DNA from: Ustilago trichophora
Taxonomy: Eukaryota; Basidiomycota; Ustilaginomycetes; Ustilaginales; Ustilaginaceae
Assembly: GCA_900323505.1 (NCBI GenBank)
Contig: OOIN01000003.1
Span: 620,001 to 684,000 of the forward strand
DNA: 64,000 nucleotides
Direction: 5' to 3'
The notes below the pieces were generated by a model. It did no database searches and was not told the DNA's origin. It saw only the letters and a program-made list of their open reading frames with translations. Shown here piece by piece: positions 47,890-57,121 of the stretch. Within the stretch, counting starts at the first letter, position 1. The number at the start of each line of letters is the position of its first letter. The position numbers and the translations under genes are program-made.

Positions 47890-50262
47890 ATGTCTTCCAC
47901 TCCCCCCTCCGACCTCAAACCAGCACCCGTCCTCGATCCGGACCAGGCAGCTGCTGTTGGCGCCGCACTCACAACCTCTGCTGTACAGCCAGCTGATCCA
48001 GAGGCACCAATCGCCGATGATCCTGCCAAGTTGGCATCCTCGACCCAAAAGACACAGGAAGCTGGCCGATTCGCAAGCAAAGAAGATGTCCCTGCTACCG
48101 CTGCGGCACTCGACCACGAAGCACACTTGCACCACGTTCCCAAGGCCGAAGTAGCTCCCGAGCGAGTTACACAGCTCGCAGGAACTCAGGATGAAGTTCC
48201 CGCTCCCGCACCTGGCGATCCCGATCGCCCCATCGAGCCCGAACTAGAGGACCTGGGATGGAGCGAGCAGCCTCAGGTCCCTATTCCGGTGCTTCACGGG
48301 ATGAAGAACGAATCACTCTGGCTGCTCGTGCGTAGATTCAACAAGCAGACGTACCGAGTCAAAGCGATCGAGGAAAAGAGCCCCAAGACAGACTTTGACA
48401 TGTACATCAGCAACAAGGAGGAATTCCAGCCGGACAAGCTCAAAGCCACCTTCGAGAGGTTCTATGTCAACTGTGTAGTTGGTGCAGTAGCTTTCATCCA
48501 GCACATTGCTCGTTTGCGCTCTTGGTCCGAGCCGAAGCGCACTGGTGGATTCATGATCGTTTACGTAGCTGCTTGGCTGCTCAACCTCCTGGTGCCCACT
48601 TCTTTGGTATTGATCCTTGTCCTCATCTTGTCTCCTCGTGCGAGGACGCTTCTCTTTCCCTCGGCTCCACTTGCCGCCATCGATCCCAAGACGGGCCAAG
48701 CCAAAGTACCAAAGGCAGGCCACCTCGGCAGCAAGACCTCCCTCACCGGAGCCGCCGAGACCTTCGAAGGCGAGGCAGTCGAGCAGGAAGCATCCAACTT
48801 TGTCGGCGCGCTCGGCTCCGTCGCTCTGTCCACTGCAGCTGGCAAGTCATCTAACGAAGGTGTTCAGGGCGCTGAATCGGACAGCGAAGAAGATGACAGC
48901 GACGACAGTGATGCACCTTCTGCCAAGCGTACCAACTCGACCACCAAAAAGAAGAAGAAGGACGCAGAGGACAAGATCCCTGACCCGACCAACGTGGCTG
49001 CCGTGTCTCAGCAGGCCCAGTCCAAAGCAGCCGGCGAGAAGGCAGGCCAGCCCGACAAGGGAGACCACACCAAGAAGCCAATGGAACAAGCCATCTTTGC
49101 CAGCCTCGCCCCGTTCATGCATGTTCTCAACAACATCTGCGATGATTTCGAGCGATTTGGAAACGCACTTTCGCCCACTCCGCCTTTCTCGCGCTGGGCC
49201 CCTCGTGCTCGACTCGCTGGTGCCATTGTTCCAGTTCTGCTGGCGTCCTTCTACGTCAACGAGACGATGATTTACAAAGGTTCGACTTTCGGCATGGGAT
49301 TTGCGCTGTTCGGCCAGCCTCTGATCGACCGTGTCAAGTTCCCTCACGTCATCGCTTGGTTGGACAAGAACATTCCGGACTGGAAACAATACCTCGAATT
49401 GCGATACTACCTGCTTCGTGGAGTGCCTACCAACGCACAGCTTACCGTAACCTTGCTCAGGATTGGAGAGGCAAACAAGTCGCCGCTTCCCCCACCGCCC
49501 CCCACGGTTGTTGCACCTCCTCCTACCGCTCTGCATGGATCCGACATGGCTGACCACCCCGACCTGCCTCCCGAGTACGCAGAACAACTCGCTGACGCAC
49601 AAGCCGACGAGGTAGCCACCCGCTCCGATGGTGAAGATGCCTCCGCGACCGATCCTAAATCCGGCAAGAAGTCCAGCAAGGTCCTGTCCATTCTCAAAGG
49701 CGTCACCAAGGCAGGTGTCGAAACTGCCCTCGGTGTCAACCGAGTCAAAGCGACAACGATCCAATCCATGCATGCCAAAACCAAACTTGGCGTCGTTCAG
49801 TCCGAGGCAACTGCCAAAAAGTATGCTGCAGATGGTCCTGTCAAGTTCCAAGCCCGTTACAGAGGCAAAAAGGGTCATGTGTACGTCCTCACCACTGCCG
49901 CCACCCCATCGGTTGCTTTTGAGCCGAAAGGCGGCGCAAGCCCGCTCAGAGCAGCTGCGGCAGCGAACAAGGGCGGCAGCAATTCGGCGACGGCAACCGT
50001 AGAAACAGCGCAGAGGCTCGTCCAGCAGAAAGGCGCCACGTTTACGATTGCCATCGACGAGATTAAGGAGATTCACAAGGTCGGCGGATTGGGCTGGAAA
50101 GGCAAGCTCGTTGTCGGCTGGGCACTCGGTGGCGAGGTGGCAGATGGGATCGAGATCAGGGACAAGCAGGATAAGGTGTACAAGCTCACCGCCATGGGAA
50201 GGAGGGATGAGGTTTTCAACCGGTTGATTTCCCTGGGTAGCCAGAAATGGGAGGCTTTCTGA
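47890..50262 (+). CDS. Fungal DUF3292-family membrane protein
   Basis: A 790-residue intronless protein of a conserved fungal family (DUF3292 as I recall it), function unknown. After a disordered, Ala/Pro-rich start (about 1-130) comes the conserved block SLWLLVRRFNKQTYRVKAIE. A membrane region follows (about 198-252; MIVYVAAWLLNLLVPTSLVL). An acidic then Lys-rich linker (about 330-395) precedes a second conserved part with a hydrophobic stretch (about 442-475; LAGAIVPVLLASFYVNETMI). Another linker carries Pro and Ser runs. The C-terminus (about 650-790; RYRGKKGHVYVLTTAATPSV, KEIHKVGGLGWKGKLVVGWA) looks like a GRAM/PH-type fold, suggesting lipid contact at a membrane. That last point is inference. 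Confidence 0.8.
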   Translation: MSSTPPSDLKPAPVLDPDQAAAVGAALTTSAVQPADPEAPIADDPAKLASSTQKTQEAGRFASKEDVPATAAALDHEAHLHHVPKAEVAPERVTQLAGTQDEVPAPAPGDPDRPIEPELEDLGWSEQPQVPIPVLHGMKNESLWLLVRRFNKQTYRVKAIEEKSPKTDFDMYISNKEEFQPDKLKATFERFYVNCVVGAVAFIQHIARLRSWSEPKRTGGFMIVYVAAWLLNLLVPTSLVLILVLILSPRARTLLFPSAPLAAIDPKTGQAKVPKAGHLGSKTSLTGAAETFEGEAVEQEASNFVGALGSVALSTAAGKSSNEGVQGAESDSEEDDSDDSDAPSAKRTNSTTKKKKKDAEDKIPDPTNVAAVSQQAQSKAAGEKAGQPDKGDHTKKPMEQAIFASLAPFMHVLNNICDDFERFGNALSPTPPFSRWAPRARLAGAIVPVLLASFYVNETMIYKGSTFGMGFALFGQPLIDRVKFPHVIAWLDKNIPDWKQYLELRYYLLRGVPTNAQLTVTLLRIGEANKSPLPPPPPTVVAPPPTALHGSDMADHPDLPPEYAEQLADAQADEVATRSDGEDASATDPKSGKKSSKVLSILKGVTKAGVETALGVNRVKATTIQSMHAKTKLGVVQSEATAKKYAADGPVKFQARYRGKKGHVYVLTTAATPSVAFEPKGGASPLRAAAAANKGGSNSATATVETAQRLVQQKGATFTIAIDEIKEIHKVGGLGWKGKLVVGWALGGEVADGIEIRDKQDKVYKLTAMGRRDEVFNRLISLGSQKWEAF

Positions 50263-50425
50263 GTTGGCTTAAAAAGGTTTCGTCAAGGCTCCGGTGTGTA
50301 CTTTTGTAGCCTAGCTTCGTTGCACTTGAATCACTGATCACACTCGCACATGCTTTTCGAACGTGCGTGTGAAGCATAGCGTGCAGTGAGATTATGTCAG
50401 GACTACACGACCAAAGTTGCTGGGA

Positions 50426-52348
50426 TCACAGCCCATTGGTGCCGCCGGCACCCCAATCCCAAAGCCATTCGTCCAATTCAAACTTGACCCTTTTCGCCAG
50501 CACCGCCACTACACTATAGCTGACATTTGTCCTGAAGTTGATACTCGTTCCCAATTTGTCCTGTGCCGAAGTTCTGACGAGCATCCTCCTTGCTACGAGT
50601 CCGCTGATCTGGGAGTAGACCGACAAACTTTTACTCCTGTATTCCCACAGTGTGGATCTGTCATTCTCTCTCTCCCCTACCGCCGCGCTGAGATCGTGGT
50701 CGGGTACGAGAGACGAGTATACCATGGACATTTCGGGTGCAGCTTCGGTGATGAGCGCCTGGAAGATGGATAGCAGTCGGTCGATGGGGAACGGTTTCGG
50801 GCCGAGGAGCTGTTGGCGGTTGAGGTTCTCCGTTTGTCCGTCTTCGTTTGTGACCCGAAGTGCGCTTTTGGAGGGACGGCCGCGACGGCCACCAGCGGCG
50901 GAAGCGCCTTTGCGACCCCTTCCAGGCCCAAGCTTGCGACCGCCTTTGAGAGACTTGCCTTTGGACGAGCCCGAGGAGAGACTCAGCAGCGAATCGTCTC
51001 GCAAAAAGTAGCGCACATCGAGCCTCGAAGGATTGTACGACGCTAAAAAGGATGCAATCACCAAGAATGTAGGGATGAGCGCCAGAGAGGGCAACAACGA
51101 GATGGTCGCTTGCGAGGACGCAGATCGCATTCTTGCCAGTGCGGCCGTCTCGCGCTCCAACCACTCTTCTTCGTCGTACTTGCGCTCTTCATCTACCATG
51201 TCCACGTCCTCCTCATCTTGTCTCTGAGCCATGGTGGTACCCTCTGGGATCTTCGCGGCGGCAAGTCGCGCCGCACTAGCCTGGATACTCTTGATCCTCG
51301 CCTCCTGCGTCCACTCCCTAGGCCCCACCTCCCTCGTCTGCAACCGAACAAGAACGTCTTTGAACAAGTTCGAAGAGGCCAACAGCAGCATCTGCAGTTC
51401 TGCAGTGGTGCACTCCCTTGTCTGTACGGGAACGACAAATGAATGCCAGACGGCAGCACTCATCGTCCGCAACTCTTCCACATCGCGCACGTTGGATCGC
51501 ACCGAATCGTAGAATACGCCCATGAACTGTTCGTAGAGCCCGCGCAGGGCTTCCTGTGACACTTCTTGGCCAGAGCTGCCTTTTTTCAGCTTGAGCAAGA
51601 TTGAGCGCTTACAGAGTGCGGGAGAGGTGCCGGCGTGCATCTGTGCAGACTGTACTGAGGTGGTGTACGAGCTGTAGAGGAGAGGAAAGTCGAGGGCGAG
51701 GATAGAGATGATGTCGGGACGGGTAAGGCGGGGAAAGCGGATGGTGATGGGCGAATGGGAGACGGTCAGTCCGCTCGGCGTGCGGTACTGCGACCAGGGA
51801 AGCGTGGAGATGAGCATCGTGGAGATGCGACCCGGCTTGCCAGAAAGCAAGGCAAGTCGGCAGAACGCAGCCCAGATGTGTTCTGGCCACAGATCCCGGA
51901 TTCGCTCAGCATCCTTGATGAGGATCACCACGCGTGCATTGATCGCGTCGAGAATCGTGCCCAGCTTCCAGAGAAAGTAGTCGATAGACGCTTCGGGTCG
52001 ACGGTATTTGCCCTTAGATCCGCCGGCGATGGAGGAGTTGGACGAAGCCGATTCGTGAAGTCGCTGCACTTGCTGCTCGAGAGAGGTCAAGATGTTGCGG
52101 AAGAGCGTGGTTGGGTTGATCGATGTCAAAGGAGAGACACTGCACCAGCAGAGCGGGCTGTCACCCTGATCAGCATCGTGTGTCAGGTTGTCGAGGACGT
52201 CGCTTACGAGGCGTGCGGTAGTGTTGGGACTGCATGCGTCTTGAAGCAGCAGCGAGGGCGGTAGTGGCTGTGAAGACTGGCCCAACAAGGTGGTGAGTGT
52301 GGCGATCTGTTCGGCTCGACCAGCGTGGCTCGATGTAGTGGCTGCCAT
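50426..52348 (-). CDS. ORC5: ORC5, origin recognition complex subunit 5
   Basis: Subunit of the complex that marks replication origins and loads MCM helicases. It has 640 residues and no intron. The N-terminal AAA-like part (about 10-250) is degenerate: the Walker A position reads LLLQDACSPNTTARLV without the GKS/T lysine, and the Walker B-like strand is ARVVILIKDAERIRD. The C-terminal ORC5 domain is clearer: LVIASFLASYNPSRLDVRYF, QQLLGPKPFPIDRLLSIFQA and NVSYSVVAVLAKRVKFELDE. Between them is an acidic stretch and a basic GRGRKG/RRGRPSK segment resembling AT-hooks. I start at the ATG at 52348; upstream codons in the same frame look non-conserved. It is divergent from the DNA ligase gene across 311 bp. 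Confidence 0.87.
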   Translation of the reverse strand: MAATTSSHAGRAEQIATLTTLLGQSSQPLPPSLLLQDACSPNTTARLVSDVLDNLTHDADQGDSPLCWCSVSPLTSINPTTLFRNILTSLEQQVQRLHESASSNSSIAGGSKGKYRRPEASIDYFLWKLGTILDAINARVVILIKDAERIRDLWPEHIWAAFCRLALLSGKPGRISTMLISTLPWSQYRTPSGLTVSHSPITIRFPRLTRPDIISILALDFPLLYSSYTTSVQSAQMHAGTSPALCKRSILLKLKKGSSGQEVSQEALRGLYEQFMGVFYDSVRSNVRDVEELRTMSAAVWHSFVVPVQTRECTTAELQMLLLASSNLFKDVLVRLQTREVGPREWTQEARIKSIQASAARLAAAKIPEGTTMAQRQDEEDVDMVDEERKYDEEEWLERETAALARMRSASSQATISLLPSLALIPTFLVIASFLASYNPSRLDVRYFLRDDSLLSLSSGSSKGKSLKGGRKLGPGRGRKGASAAGGRRGRPSKSALRVTNEDGQTENLNRQQLLGPKPFPIDRLLSIFQALITEAAPEMSMVYSSLVPDHDLSAAVGERENDRSTLWEYRSKSLSVYSQISGLVARRMLVRTSAQDKLGTSINFRTNVSYSVVAVLAKRVKFELDEWLWDWGAGGTNGL

Positions 52349-52659
52349 CTTGGAGCCGGCTTGAGCGCCTTGTGGTGAGTGCTGATGTGAGGTGTTGGTT
52401 GGGAAGGAATGATATTGTCGACGCACGAATGGTTTGGCGTTAAAGGTCACACGAAGTGGGCGTGTGGAGGTCAGAGAGCGCTGTGCTGCTGCAACCGAAA
52501 TTTTCTTCTCAAAAGTCACATCGTGCTTGGACCCTCTTGCATTCAAAGGGTCTGACCATCCGTCAACACTCCCACTCTCATCACACGGATCGTCAGCAGC
52601 GATCTCAACCATCACAAGATGCAGGCTTTGAGATCCACACTATCATCTACATAACGACG
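52349..52659. other. Divergent promoter ORC5 / DNA ligase
   Basis: 311-bp spacer between start codons. A short upstream frame (ATG 52619, stop 52654, 11 codons) precedes the ligase start by a few bases. Confidence 0.65.
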
Positions 52660-54771
52660 ATGCTCGATCGCATTCCACGACAAGGCTGGCAGTCTGTGCG
52701 GGCGGCTGCTCAGCTGAGCTGTTCGTCAGTGCGGACCCCTCTTCAGTCGGTGACTCCTTCCTCACTAGCATTGGCGTCAAGCAGCTCTTCAGGACACGCT
52801 GTACTAGCAACATCACGACATCAGCATTTTCAAAAGATTGGATCATCTGGTATTCACTCGCAGCGACGATGCTTGCACTTTTCGCATGACTTTGCCAACC
52901 GACCGGGTCCTAGCAGTCAACTAACTCGCACAGCCACCCCTCTGGATGAGATCACAAGACTCCGCGAGCTCATCAATCGTACCAATGCTACAAACTCAAA
53001 GCTCTCCAAGGAGCGTATCTTGGCCGAATTCGACGACCTGGTCCCACTCCTCGCCTTTCTTTACGACCCCTACACACGTCTCCACGTCACCTCTTCGACG
53101 GTACACAGCTACTTTCGTCAGAGAAACAAAGATGTCGACTGGCAAAACAATCAAGCTCCACTCATAAGTGTTCCCTCCAACCGGTCTCGAGACAGGACTC
53201 GAGCCGCAGCTCTCCGAGCCAAGCAGGAAGAGGACGTCCGCGAGCAGATCCCAACGACACTATTGGAGTTGTTTCAGCTGCTGGCATCACGTCAGATTAC
53301 AGGGCATGAAGCACTCGCTGTCATCCGTACTTTTCTCGATCGGCATGGTATCGTAGAACAGCATGAGTACGCCTTGAGCGGCTTCGATGATCCCAACATC
53401 TCCACGACGGAGCTCTTCCGCCGCGGTCTGTTGCGCCCCACAGCTCTCGAGATCTTCTATCGATGCCTTGACCGCAATCTCAAGGCTGGCTTCGGAGAAC
53501 GCATATTGCGACAAGCTTTCTCTGAATCTCTCTCCTCCTCTCCAGGATCAGCAGGAAAAAGCAGCCGTCAGCAGAAGAATCAAATTTCCGATGCACCGAT
53601 ACCCTTCAGAGGCTCGTTTGAAGTGGCTCTCGGCCGGACGGTGACACGAGCGGAACTCCCGTCTCTGTTCGCAGGCAGGGATGAGGCGCCAAAATGGTAT
53701 GCGAGCCGAAAGCTGGATGGCGTGCGCTGTCTGTTTGTTGTGCGGTTGCGGCAGGACGAGGTGGATGATGGTGCAGCGGAGTGGAAGGTGGCGTCCATTC
53801 TGGCTCTTTCGCGCAACGGACGGCCATTCTCGTCGCTGGCTGTACTAGAGCGAGACCTTGCGCGGTTGCTGCCGTCCTATCCTGGCCTGGACGACCTGCT
53901 TGGCTCGGCTCAGGGCTCAGCATCGCAGGAAGATGGGGACGAAGCATCTTCAACGGCAACACTCGTGCTCGATGGCGAAGTATGCATCCTTCGGCCACCA
54001 GAAAGTGCTTCGAAGTCTGCGATCAAGCAGCTCGACGGCATCCTCTCGTCATCAGAAGCATCGCAAGGAAGCTCGGAGCAAACGATGGTGGAAGACTTTG
54101 CCGCAGTAGTCGGCCTCATCAAATGCAAGAACTACATCATCCCGGAACCTGCATTTTTCCCCTTTGACCTGCTCACCCTAGAAGAGTTCACACAATGGCG
54201 TTCCCCAGCCACGTCGCGCACTTTCGTGCAACGCCTTGCAACGCTAGAATCGCTCGTGTCGTTCTTTGAAGGCGAGGCCAGAAAGCACCAAAAGCAGCCG
54301 CTGATCCGCAAGCTCTCGCAACACCACGTCTCTTGCACCGACGAAGTTGAATCGCTGCTGGCCACCGCAAGCCAGCGCGGATGGGAGGGCCTTGTCCTGC
54401 GCCAAGATACGCCTTATGAAGGCAAGCGCACCTCCGCAATCCGCAAGTTCAAAGAGTGGAAAGATGCCGAGTACACTGTCCAAGAAATCAGTGTAGCTAC
54501 CATGCGGTTGCCGATAGATGGGATTTTCGAGGAGAGAGAGGCGATGGCAAGCATCCAGATTGAGCACAGAGGGACGAAGGTTTCGGTCGGCTCTGGCTTC
54601 ACACCGGAGCAGAGGGTGGAATTCGCAAGAGAGCCGGAAAGAATTGTGGGCAAGGTGGTAACGGTGGAGTACTTTGATGAGTCCAAGACGGGAGAAGAGG
54701 GGCAAAACGAGGTGTATAGTCTTCGGTTCCCTCGGATCAAGCAGATCTGGGGCAAAGAGCGTGACATCTGA
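52660..54771 (+). CDS. Predicted mitochondrial ATP-dependent DNA ligase
   Basis: A 703-residue intronless protein. The N-terminus (MLDRIPRQGWQSVRAAAQ) is basic and without acidic residues after position 3, as in mitochondrial presequences. A helical region (about 90-300) precedes the nucleotidyltransferase core. Motif I is YASRKLDGVR with the adenylated lysine at K351. Other marks are LVLDGEV (about 435-441, motif III), GWEGLVLR (motif IV) and AIRKFKEWKDAEYTV (motif V). The OB-fold follows with VSVGSGFTPEQRVEF and GKVVTVEYFDES. The short core and GSGFT motif recall bacterial and viral small ligases rather than the nuclear Cdc9/Lig1 type. I infer nick sealing in mitochondrial DNA. Confidence 0.85.
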   Translation: MLDRIPRQGWQSVRAAAQLSCSSVRTPLQSVTPSSLALASSSSSGHAVLATSRHQHFQKIGSSGIHSQRRCLHFSHDFANRPGPSSQLTRTATPLDEITRLRELINRTNATNSKLSKERILAEFDDLVPLLAFLYDPYTRLHVTSSTVHSYFRQRNKDVDWQNNQAPLISVPSNRSRDRTRAAALRAKQEEDVREQIPTTLLELFQLLASRQITGHEALAVIRTFLDRHGIVEQHEYALSGFDDPNISTTELFRRGLLRPTALEIFYRCLDRNLKAGFGERILRQAFSESLSSSPGSAGKSSRQQKNQISDAPIPFRGSFEVALGRTVTRAELPSLFAGRDEAPKWYASRKLDGVRCLFVVRLRQDEVDDGAAEWKVASILALSRNGRPFSSLAVLERDLARLLPSYPGLDDLLGSAQGSASQEDGDEASSTATLVLDGEVCILRPPESASKSAIKQLDGILSSSEASQGSSEQTMVEDFAAVVGLIKCKNYIIPEPAFFPFDLLTLEEFTQWRSPATSRTFVQRLATLESLVSFFEGEARKHQKQPLIRKLSQHHVSCTDEVESLLATASQRGWEGLVLRQDTPYEGKRTSAIRKFKEWKDAEYTVQEISVATMRLPIDGIFEEREAMASIQIEHRGTKVSVGSGFTPEQRVEFAREPERIVGKVVTVEYFDESKTGEEGQNEVYSLRFPRIKQIWGKERDI

Positions 54772-54954
54772 TCGTCACTTTTGTTGCAATGCAAATAGAC
54801 AAACAAACAAAGACACAGACAGGCAGAAGTGTGATCGAACAATGAGGAGACAATCTGCGATTACGATGTGAACAGTGGACGTACTACGTCGCGATAGCGA
54901 ATGGCACTCCGGTATACAGCAGCAAACAACCCAATCCGATTTGTAGAGGGAAAT

Positions 54955-56046
54955 TTAGATCTTGGCCATGGCAGCGACGTCGGTGGACTGGACGTAGTCC
55001 TCGCACTCGTCGGCGATGCGCTCCTGGAGCTCGTCGAGCGAGACCTTGGCGTCCTCGACGACAAGGGAGCACTGGAGCTTGGAGACACCGTAGCCGATGG
55101 CGACGAGCTTGGAGGAACCCCAGACGAGGCCGTCCATCTCGATGGCACGAACGGCAGCCTCGAGCTCCTTCATGTCGGTCTCGTCATCCCAAGGCTTGAT
55201 GTCGAGGGTGACGAGCGACTTGGCGGCGGGGCCGGGGCCCTTGGCGGCCTTCTTCTTGTTGTACTCGGCGACACGCTCAGCCTTGATGCGCTCGGCCTCC
55301 TCGTCGACCTCGTCGTCGGAGCCGAAGAGGTCAACGTCGTCATCGTCCTCGTCAGCGGCAGCGGCAGCGGGGGCAGCAGCGGCGAAGGTAGAGCCAAGGA
55401 GGGTGGCGGCCTTGGCCTTGTCACCGGTCAGGTCCTTGTGCTCAGCCTCGTACGAGGTGATGTGCTCGTACCAGCGGGCGACGTGCGAGTACTTGTCGGC
55501 ATCGGGGGCCTTGGCAACAGCCTCGTAAACGGCGACATCAGCCTGCGAGGGCGAGTGGCTGTGTGAGTCCAAATGGCACGAGGTAGGAGACAAGAGTCAG
55601 TATTGCTTCTCCTTCAAGCGCAAAGCGAGAGTCTCCATAGCTCGAACCCAATCATCGATTCGATCCAATGTAGTGTTGATTGTGTGGTGTTGGCATGGAA
55701 CAAAATCAGATAGCTTGGAAAAGTTGGGTTTCGTCAACGCAGAAAAGGTCGCGGGGTCTTAAGCCGCTGGGCTCGGAAACACGGACCAAAGCAAAATATT
55801 CATCATGATGTTCCAGCATGGCATAGCATCTTCCTGCTATGAAGCTTCCGGGCAGGCCAAATGTGCACTGCCTGTGTTGGCGTACGCCATTGCCGTCGAT
55901 AGTGGCCTCCCCTTGGAATCTGGAGCTGATGGAGACTCGATGTAAAGTGTAGTGAAAGATGCTTACCCGTCAACGTAGGACTTGTCGGCAAGGAAGCCGT
56001 CGAGCTTGGTGAGGTTGGCAGCCTGGGAGAAGTCGGGGAGAGACAT
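54955..56046 (-). CDS. EFB1: eEF1B-alpha (EF-1-beta), guanine-nucleotide exchange factor; snoRNA host
   Basis: Exchange factor that recharges eEF1A with GTP during translation. Coding exons are 56046-55967 and 55558-54955, giving 227 residues; the 408-bp intron (GG|GTAAGC ... CACACAG|CC) carries the U18 snoRNA. The start [20 protein letters not shown] leads a GST-C-like helical domain joined across the splice as [20 protein letters not shown] central acidic segment ([20 protein letters not shown]) includes the usual casein-kinase-2 site. The C-terminal exchange domain is complete: [37 protein letters not shown] and end VAAMAKI. Strong codon bias fits an abundant protein. Confidence 0.96.
55696..55815 (-). 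ncRNA. SNR18: U18 (snR18) box C/D snoRNA inside the eEF1B intron
   Basis: On the minus strand the order is: stem TGGAACA (55815-55809), two bases, box C ATGATGA (55806-55800), guide, box D CTGA (55709-55706), three bases, stem TGTTCCA (55702-55696). The stem is a perfect 7-bp inverted repeat. The guide TTGGTCCGTGTTTC (55789-55776) is fully complementary to the universally conserved 25S rRNA segment GAAACACGGACC, which is the site of the common NL4 primer. The degenerate D' box CCGA follows the guide, and counting five bases upstream points to the A of AAACACGG, consistent with yeast Am649, the U18 target. In budding yeast U18 lies in the EFB1 intron, the same host gene. A possible C' box is TTGACGA. 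Confidence 0.9.
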
Positions 56047-56644
56047 GGTGTAGGATGTGTATGGGGATGTGGTGGATCAAGACGATGGAAGTATACAAGC
56101 AAGTTGCAGAGACACCATGTTGGCCTCCAGCGCACTCGCTGCCACGAAAAGCGCAGGCCAACTTGCCTTCGCCCAGCCAAGAAGAAGACGTAGAAGAAGG
56201 GAAAACAAAAAGGCCCAAAGCGCAAAAAGAAAAACAAAAAGTGAAAATGTGCCAACACGGAAGAAGAAGAAACACTCCAGGCCTTGCCTTTGCTGTGCCT
56301 CTTTGATTTTCCTTCCATCCTCTTCCCAGCCAACGGCAAGAAGCCCACGCTCTCTCCAAAAACAGTAACAGAGGCGGACGGCGGTCTGTGCTTCTGAGTG
56401 CTCTTGTGCTTGCCCTCGGCCAGAGTGGCGAAAACCTTTACAAATTCCAGCCTCGAGGTTCAAATTTCTTGCATGGGCCAATCGAAATTCAGACACTTTT
56501 TTTATCCCGATCACACTCGTACAGAGACCAGGGCACGTGCAGTGTACGAAGATGTTGTAAGCTATGATCTAACATTTGTTTGGTTGGCAAGAAAATGCCC
56601 GAATTCCGGTCATTTCACGAGACGCGGAGAACGAGGGTTCGTGC

Positions 56645-56675
<31 letters not shown>

Positions 56676-57121
56676 GATTCTGCGAGTTAGTGGGGGCGAC
56701 AGAGCACAGGGAGGAAGCCGTTGAAATCATATGCAAGCAAGCAAACCAAACCAAACCAAAGCGAAGCAGTTCACCTCTTGAGTGTCGGATGCCAACCCTC
56801 GACTTCTTGCACTCAACCTCATTCCCTTTCCTTTGTACCATTACATCGCTCAGTCATAGACTGTACCTCCACGCCATCTAGTGCTGCTACCTTTTTCCCC
56901 GATCCTGTTCCTCTATCCTTGGTGTCGTCACGACATCCATTGCGTCCCCCAACCCTACGAAGCACCAATCGTGGCAGCCAGCTTCCCAAACACCGTCGTC
57001 TCAACTCCACACTACCGCATCAGTTCCATTTGCCGCTCATATCGCAGCGAGTTTCATCCACTTCCACACATACCACCGTGTGTGCAGTGCTGCAGCTTCC
57101 CTCACGCAGCAGCGCCTCACC
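56047..57121. other. Divergent promoter EFB1 / ING gene
   Basis: 1.07-kb bidirectional region with a (TC)n run at 56652-56675. No coding sequence recognised. Confidence 0.65.
56652..56675. repeat. (TC)n dinucleotide repeat
   Basis: About twelve TC units, slightly interrupted, in the EFB1/ING spacer. Confidence 0.85.

Noticed and set aside
48847..50076. 409-codon antisense frame opposite the DUF3292 gene
   Set aside because: No recognisable domain, and the sense strand encodes a conserved family.
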